From Glandiceps talaboti (taxonomy: Eukaryota > Hemichordata > Enteropneusta > Spengelidae), in assembly GCF_964340395.1 (NCBI RefSeq), contig NC_135562.1:3549634-3613633 (forward strand): a DNA stretch of 64,000 nucleotides, given 5' to 3'. A model generated the notes under the pieces. That model did no database searches and was not told where the DNA came from. It saw only the letters and a list, made by a program, of their open reading frames with translations. The position numbers and the translations under genes were made by a program. Position 1 is the stretch's first letter, and every line of letters begins with the position of its first letter. This document shows, piece after piece, positions 59,641-64,000 of this stretch.

Positions 59641-60420
59641 AATAGTACTTTGTCTGTAGCATGGCTGAAATTGGGTTCAGAAGAAGTGTGGGCATGGAGA
59701 ATGTGTGTGTGAAAATGACCCTCAAACACTGCTGGGTCAATTTCATTGATATTTGGTAGGGTATTGTGAGTGTGTGTAGTTGGGGAAATAATTTAAATCA
59801 AAGTGTCGGCATAGATTAGTCTGTAAGGTACGCCTTGACAGGGTGCCCTCACACATCTGTAAACCCTTTCCACAGGAGGGCAGAATTTCTTGCAGTGTAG
59901 GCATTGATTTGCAAGATGGATATATAAATTAGCCATGTGACGAAAGATTGGGGCCAAGTACACAGGCAGTGGTGTAGACTAGCATCAGAAACTTATTAAA
60001 AAGAACAAAAATTAATGAATTTCTAATGCTAAAATGATTTATGAAGTTAACTTTTTTTGCTGGACTGGGGCAAAGACATAACAGCACACCTACATTGTTC
60101 AGTGAACTTGCCTGTGTGGAGTGGTCAGATTACATAACTACCAGTAAACTCTGGTAAGAGTACCGTACAATGGTAACACCTTGAAACTGGTGGGTTGGTC
60201 AATTAAGCATATTTCAAAATGTTTTTTTTTTACTAAAAGCACGAGTCCATGTTGGTTATACTTTCATTATATACTTTAACATTCTGAATAGTAAAATGGT
60301 AAACTCTGAAGGAAACTTTGAACCATGTGTTTTACATGTATTAAATTAATTTCCTGAATTTCAGTATTCAAAGATGATTTTTTTTGATAGGATATGCACT
60401 CTGAGGTTGCCATCTGACAA

Positions 60421-60858
60421 GCAAGGCTGCCCTTAACTGATTGGTTGAATGTATAACAGAGTCAGCAAGGCTGCCCTTACCTGATTGGTTGAATGTATAA
60501 CAGAATCAGCAAGGCTGCCCTTATACCTGATTGGTTGAATGTATAACAGAATCAGTAAGGCTGCCCTTACCTGATTGGTTGAATGTATAACAGAATCAGC
60601 AAGGCTGCCCTTACCTGATTGGTTGAATGTATAACAGAATCAGCAAGGCTGCCCTTCCCTGATTGGTTGAATGTATAACAGAATCAGCAAGGCTGCCCTT
60701 CCCTGATTGGTTGAATGTATGACAGAATCAGCAAGGCTGCCCTTCCCTGATTGGTTGAATGTATAACAGAATCAGCAAGGCTGCCCTTCCCTGATTGGTT
60801 GAATGTATGACAGAATCAGCAAGGCTGCCCTTATACCTGATTGGTTGAATGTATAACA
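60421..60858 (+). repeat. 44-bp minisatellite, 10 copies
   Basis: The unit GCAAGGCTGCCCTTACCTGA, then TTGGTTGAATGTATAACAGA and ATCA, starts at 60421, 60465 and onward. Two units carry a 2-bp insertion (TATACC) and several read TTCCC. It lies 0.8 kb downstream of RPS12. 59641-60420 shows no feature. Confidence 0.97.
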
Positions 60859-61101
60859 TTTATGAACAAAGTCAAAAACTCACCTTTGCTTTATCACAAA
60901 CCATTCAGCACCTATTGTTAAACTCCACACTTGACTCTGACCATTTGTCTACCTGATTTCATTGTTTAGAAAAGAAGAACGTGTAAAAGCAATTTGCCGT
61001 AGGCCCAGCCATAGTCTATCTTTGACATGATGGGGATGGGGGTGGTGTGGCATGTTGTGATTCCCCCATATTCAAACTTCAAAATAAACAAGTTGTAGTA
61101 C

Positions 61102-61504
61102 ACAAGAACCCAAAGTTTGTACTGTGTGGCGTAGTCTGCAAGATATGGCGTATGCCACGCCTATCAACCAGAACCCAAAGTTTGTACTGTGTGGTGTAGT
61201 CTGCAAGATGTGGCGTATGCCACGCCCATCAACCAGAACCCAAAGTTTGTACTGTGTGGTGTAGTCTGCAAGATGTGGCGTATGCCACGCCCATCAACCA
61301 GAACCCAAAGTTTGTACTGTGTGGCGTAGTCTGCAAGATATGACGTATGCCACGCCCATCAACCAGAACCCAAAGTTTGTACTGTGTGGCGTAGTATGCA
61401 AGATATGGCGTATGCCACGCCTATCAACCAGAACCCAAAGTTTGTACTGTGTGGTGTAGTCTGCAAGATGTGGCGTATGCTACGCCTATCAACCAGAACC
61501 CAAG
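61102..61504 (+). repeat. 65-bp minisatellite, 6 copies
   Basis: The unit ACCAGAACCCAAAGTTTGTA, then CTGTGTGGCGTAGTCTGCAA, GATATGGCGTATGCCACGCC and TATCA, starts at 61102, 61167 and every 65 bp. Each unit carries the short inverted repeat TGGCGTATGCCA. 61505-62696 is more CpG-rich than the rest but has no recognised gene. Confidence 0.97.
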
Positions 61505-62506
61505 AGAATAGGAGACTGGTAAGGCTAAACTCATCATATTACTTTTACAACGTACAACCACATCCCCTATACGACTATGGTAGAACTTAACTTGTGGCCA
61601 GTTCTGGGACAAAAGACTAGAGGGCGCTATATACTAATGGGTTGCGATTGTAGCTTTTTTGAAGCAAGTGTGCGCTGGTAACGAAATGATTGCAGCGCAT
61701 GAATGGTTTTGGACTGCCTCGTCGACCTAACAACTCAACATACAACAGAAACATCGCGAATATATTCTTCGTAACTGTCACGAAAGACCCTGCCCAGTTT
61801 ACAAGGAGAATCGAATGCATAGGGGCGTGTAATATTTCATAGATTGTTGTTTTCCAGGTCTACAGACTAAATATAACAACCTTTTGACTATATATTCATA
61901 CCTGTAAGGAGAAAAGATATTTCTACTAGTATAGTATAGAGATTGATACATTTTTAGCAGGAGAATTTGTACGATATTTTCCTAAGAAAATTCGAAAGCG
62001 GCAATCTAAGCAAAAATACGTGCCCCTGTGATCGAATGTCCATATTTTACGAGCAAAGTATGTTACACAATGTGTTGCATGCTGATATTGAGTTGGGGAA
62101 AAATATATTCTTTTCAACATAATAAAATTTGCAACATTGTGTAATCACTCGATATTGTAGCTTTACCTGTCAATCAAATACTGTTGACAATGCTACGCGG
62201 AATGTACTAAACAAAATAGAGCCTCTTTGAGCCGGGTGGTGACTGTACACACCGCGGCACTTTCGATTGTACAAAATGGGTAAAAACAAAATAACTTTAA
62301 TAGTGTAAAATCGGCGATTGGAGGCGCTGTCTAACGTACCTTTTATGAACTAGTAGTATTTTACCCATTGTATTGATGGCATATGCTGTTCATGAAATGC
62401 TAAAAGTATGCAAATTTGATTACTGGTGAATAAATCAAATTGCTATGCTTTTAGAGATTTGACAAACACCATAGTCCACCATAGAAAGATAATAGTATAC
62501 ATTTGG

Positions 62507-62550
62507 TCTCAGACAACTATACATCATTTTTTCTCTACAGTTGTCTGAGA
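62507..62550. repeat. hairpin with 12-bp perfect arms
   Basis: TCTCAGACAACT (62507-62518) and AGTTGTCTGAGA (62539-62550) with a 20-nt T-rich loop. It is directly followed by TCTGGTAAGG. Function unknown. Confidence 0.85.
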
Positions 62551-62695
62551 TCTGGTAAGGACCTAGACTCGCCCCTGTTTGGGCGATTCTGACGAGAACC
62601 ATTTTCATACAGGGTGATTACGCACTGTGACCGTTTTGCAATAATCACAATTACTACCTGACGTACGAACGTGTCTGTTATCTTTGTTAGTGTTG

Positions 62696-62696
<1 letters not shown>

Positions 62697-62726
<30 letters not shown>

Positions 62727-62770
62727 TGTATGTATGTATGTATGTATGTATGTATGTATGTATGTATGTA

Positions 62771-62803
<33 letters not shown>

Positions 62804-62892
62804 ATGTATGTATGTATGTATGTATGTATGTATGTATGTATGTATGTATGTATGTATGTATGTTGTTTGTTTGTTTGTTTGTTTGTTGCTTG
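62697..62892 (+). repeat. (TATG)n then (TTTG)n microsatellite
   Basis: About 165 bp of TATG with one TGTGTGTGTG interruption (62772-62787), followed by about six TTTG units. The long Cys-Met-Tyr-Val and Ile-His-Thr-Tyr open frames here are artefacts. Confidence 0.98.
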
Positions 62893-63070
62893 TTGTATTT
62901 TGTGTGGATTTGTTTGTCGTAAACATATAACAAGTTAATTAAGCCTGGGTTCTCTGTGCCCAAAGTATTTTCATTGGTGTATATATTCTTCACTGCATTC
63001 AGCAAAAGCAAGCCCCTATTCAGTATTACTATCACGTGACTCACAAGAAATCCCCGTATTTACCATGTTA

Positions 63071-63182
63071 GAATGAAGAGAACAAAGAGACGTTGTCTTT
63101 CATTTGGGGTCACAGAGGTCACAGTCAGCCCGAGGCTTAGCTTCACAACTTGATGACACTTTCTATTTTGATTTTAAGGAAG
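63071..63182 (+). other. possible 5' exon of a downstream gene
   Basis: The segment ends TTTTAAGGAAG|GTAAGTACAG at 63182/63183, a strong donor. Before it lies a mixed-composition stretch (GGGGTCACAGAGGTCACAGT, then CAGCCCGAGGCTTAGCTTC) unlike the AT-rich background. There is no acceptor or coding frame to support it further. 63190-63920 has nothing else recognised. Confidence 0.2.
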
Positions 63183-63927
63183 GTAAGTACAGTGTTTTAT
63201 TTCCGTGTACCTTGACCAGATTCATACATCAATGTGGCATATAGACAAGGGATCGTTCCATTGTCTGTGAATGTGGTAATGAGCTATAGTTAGAGACGCA
63301 ACGTCAGTATTTGATACCCGAAGTGTAGTCAAGGTAGCGACTGTCCGAGATATGTGGGTGGAGGGTCTATGGTATGAACGTTCTTGATTGTGTTATTTGC
63401 AGGCATAATTTAGAGTTTCTATGTCCTTATGACACAGTTAATGCTACGGGCGTGTGTTTGTATTGTCAAGAAAAATGTCTAAACGTCTGAAAAGCACATG
63501 AAACGTAAATACTTTTTCCGATAATTAGAGTCACGTGATATAATTCTGAAAGAAATGGTAAGCAAATGGACGAGTTTGGGTTGACTTTTGACCCATAGCC
63601 AGTTGGTTTGGAACCGATTTAACTTTGTACAGAGTTGACTTGGACCAACTTTAATAATTTGATACTGGTTGGTTTGGCCGACTTCGAGTTGAAATGGATT
63701 AGGGTCGTCGTTTTGAATTTGTGTCACTACATTGCACCATTTCTTTTCAATTTTTGTAACCTCTGCCGTACGTTATCCATAGAGAATCAGGAAACAGGAA
63801 CTAAATGAGAATGTTCTCTCATGCTAGGTGTTATGTTGACAATCATTCAAGGAGTTTATTGTGGTGTTGTAGTTCCTTAAATGTGACAAATAGAAAGTAA
63901 ACAGTCCTGGGTAGTCTATCAGCTAGC

Positions 63928-63996
63928 CCTCGGATGTTCTTCCGATAAAATACGACACACAGCCGAACAACGCTATCGAGGATGGAACATCCGAGG
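63928..63996. repeat. inverted repeat at the window edge
   Basis: CCTCGGATGTTC (63928-63939) and GAACATCCGAGG (63985-63996) are perfect 12-bp inverse copies. Outside the perfect part TCCGATA pairs with TATCGAGGA-like sequence. It may be the end of a larger element that continues beyond the window. Confidence 0.8.
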
Positions 63997-64000
63997 TCTA

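Noticed and set aside
62535-63044. 169-codon minus-strand frame and three plus-strand frames
   Set aside because: Most of the length is the (TATG)n/(TTTG)n microsatellite. The non-repeat tails resemble no protein family.

Overview
The window is AT-rich metazoan nuclear DNA with one confidently identifiable gene. Evidence for an animal genome: a six-exon ribosomal protein gene with GT-AG introns up to about 4.1 kb, a pyrimidine-rich (TOP) start and a polyadenylation signal, set in DNA full of minisatellites, microsatellites, short inverted-repeat elements and a non-LTR retrotransposon remnant. The palindrome TACATGTA and its extensions recur throughout. Together with repeat types familiar from marine invertebrates, this suggests an invertebrate deuterostome or a lophotrochozoan. 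I cannot fix the phylum from the sequence alone.

Layout. Positions 1 to about 49,300 hold no gene I can defend. They carry degenerate repeats (1-1000); a hAT-type MITE family with three copies (3225, 22194, 37564), each with an 8-bp target duplication; fold-back elements (3850-4345 and 10421-10590); a LINE 3' remnant on the minus strand (4970-5360); a 1.28-kb hAT-like element (13713-14992); further inverted-repeat elements (17316-17633, 25817-26362, 42538-43084); and at least ten tandem arrays. Two short GC3-rich open segments on the minus strand (44363-44488 and 45169-45249) are possible exons of an unknown gene but could be chance.

Positions 49337-59640 are the plus-strand RPS12 gene (eS12, a 40S subunit protein): a non-coding TOP exon, five coding exons, 138 residues and AATAAA at 59622. 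Its introns are loaded with repeats: a copied exon-2 acceptor region beside a small insertion (intron 2), a 284-bp MITE (intron 3), a 740-bp fold-back with a 20-G run and a 77-bp minisatellite (intron 4), and a T-rich 115-bp degenerate array followed by an inverted-repeat element close to the last exon (intron 5).

Positions 59640-64000 hold 44-bp and 65-bp tandem arrays, a long TATG microsatellite, two hairpins and a possible but unproven first exon of a downstream gene near 63180.

No tRNA, rRNA, CRISPR, prophage or operon-like organisation was seen. The long open frames at about 31.4, 34.4 and 62.7 kb are by-products of tandem repeats whose period leaves frames open; they are not genes. The main content beyond RPS12 is a dense set of small palindromic or terminal-inverted-repeat elements, several of which appear to have seeded tandem arrays.
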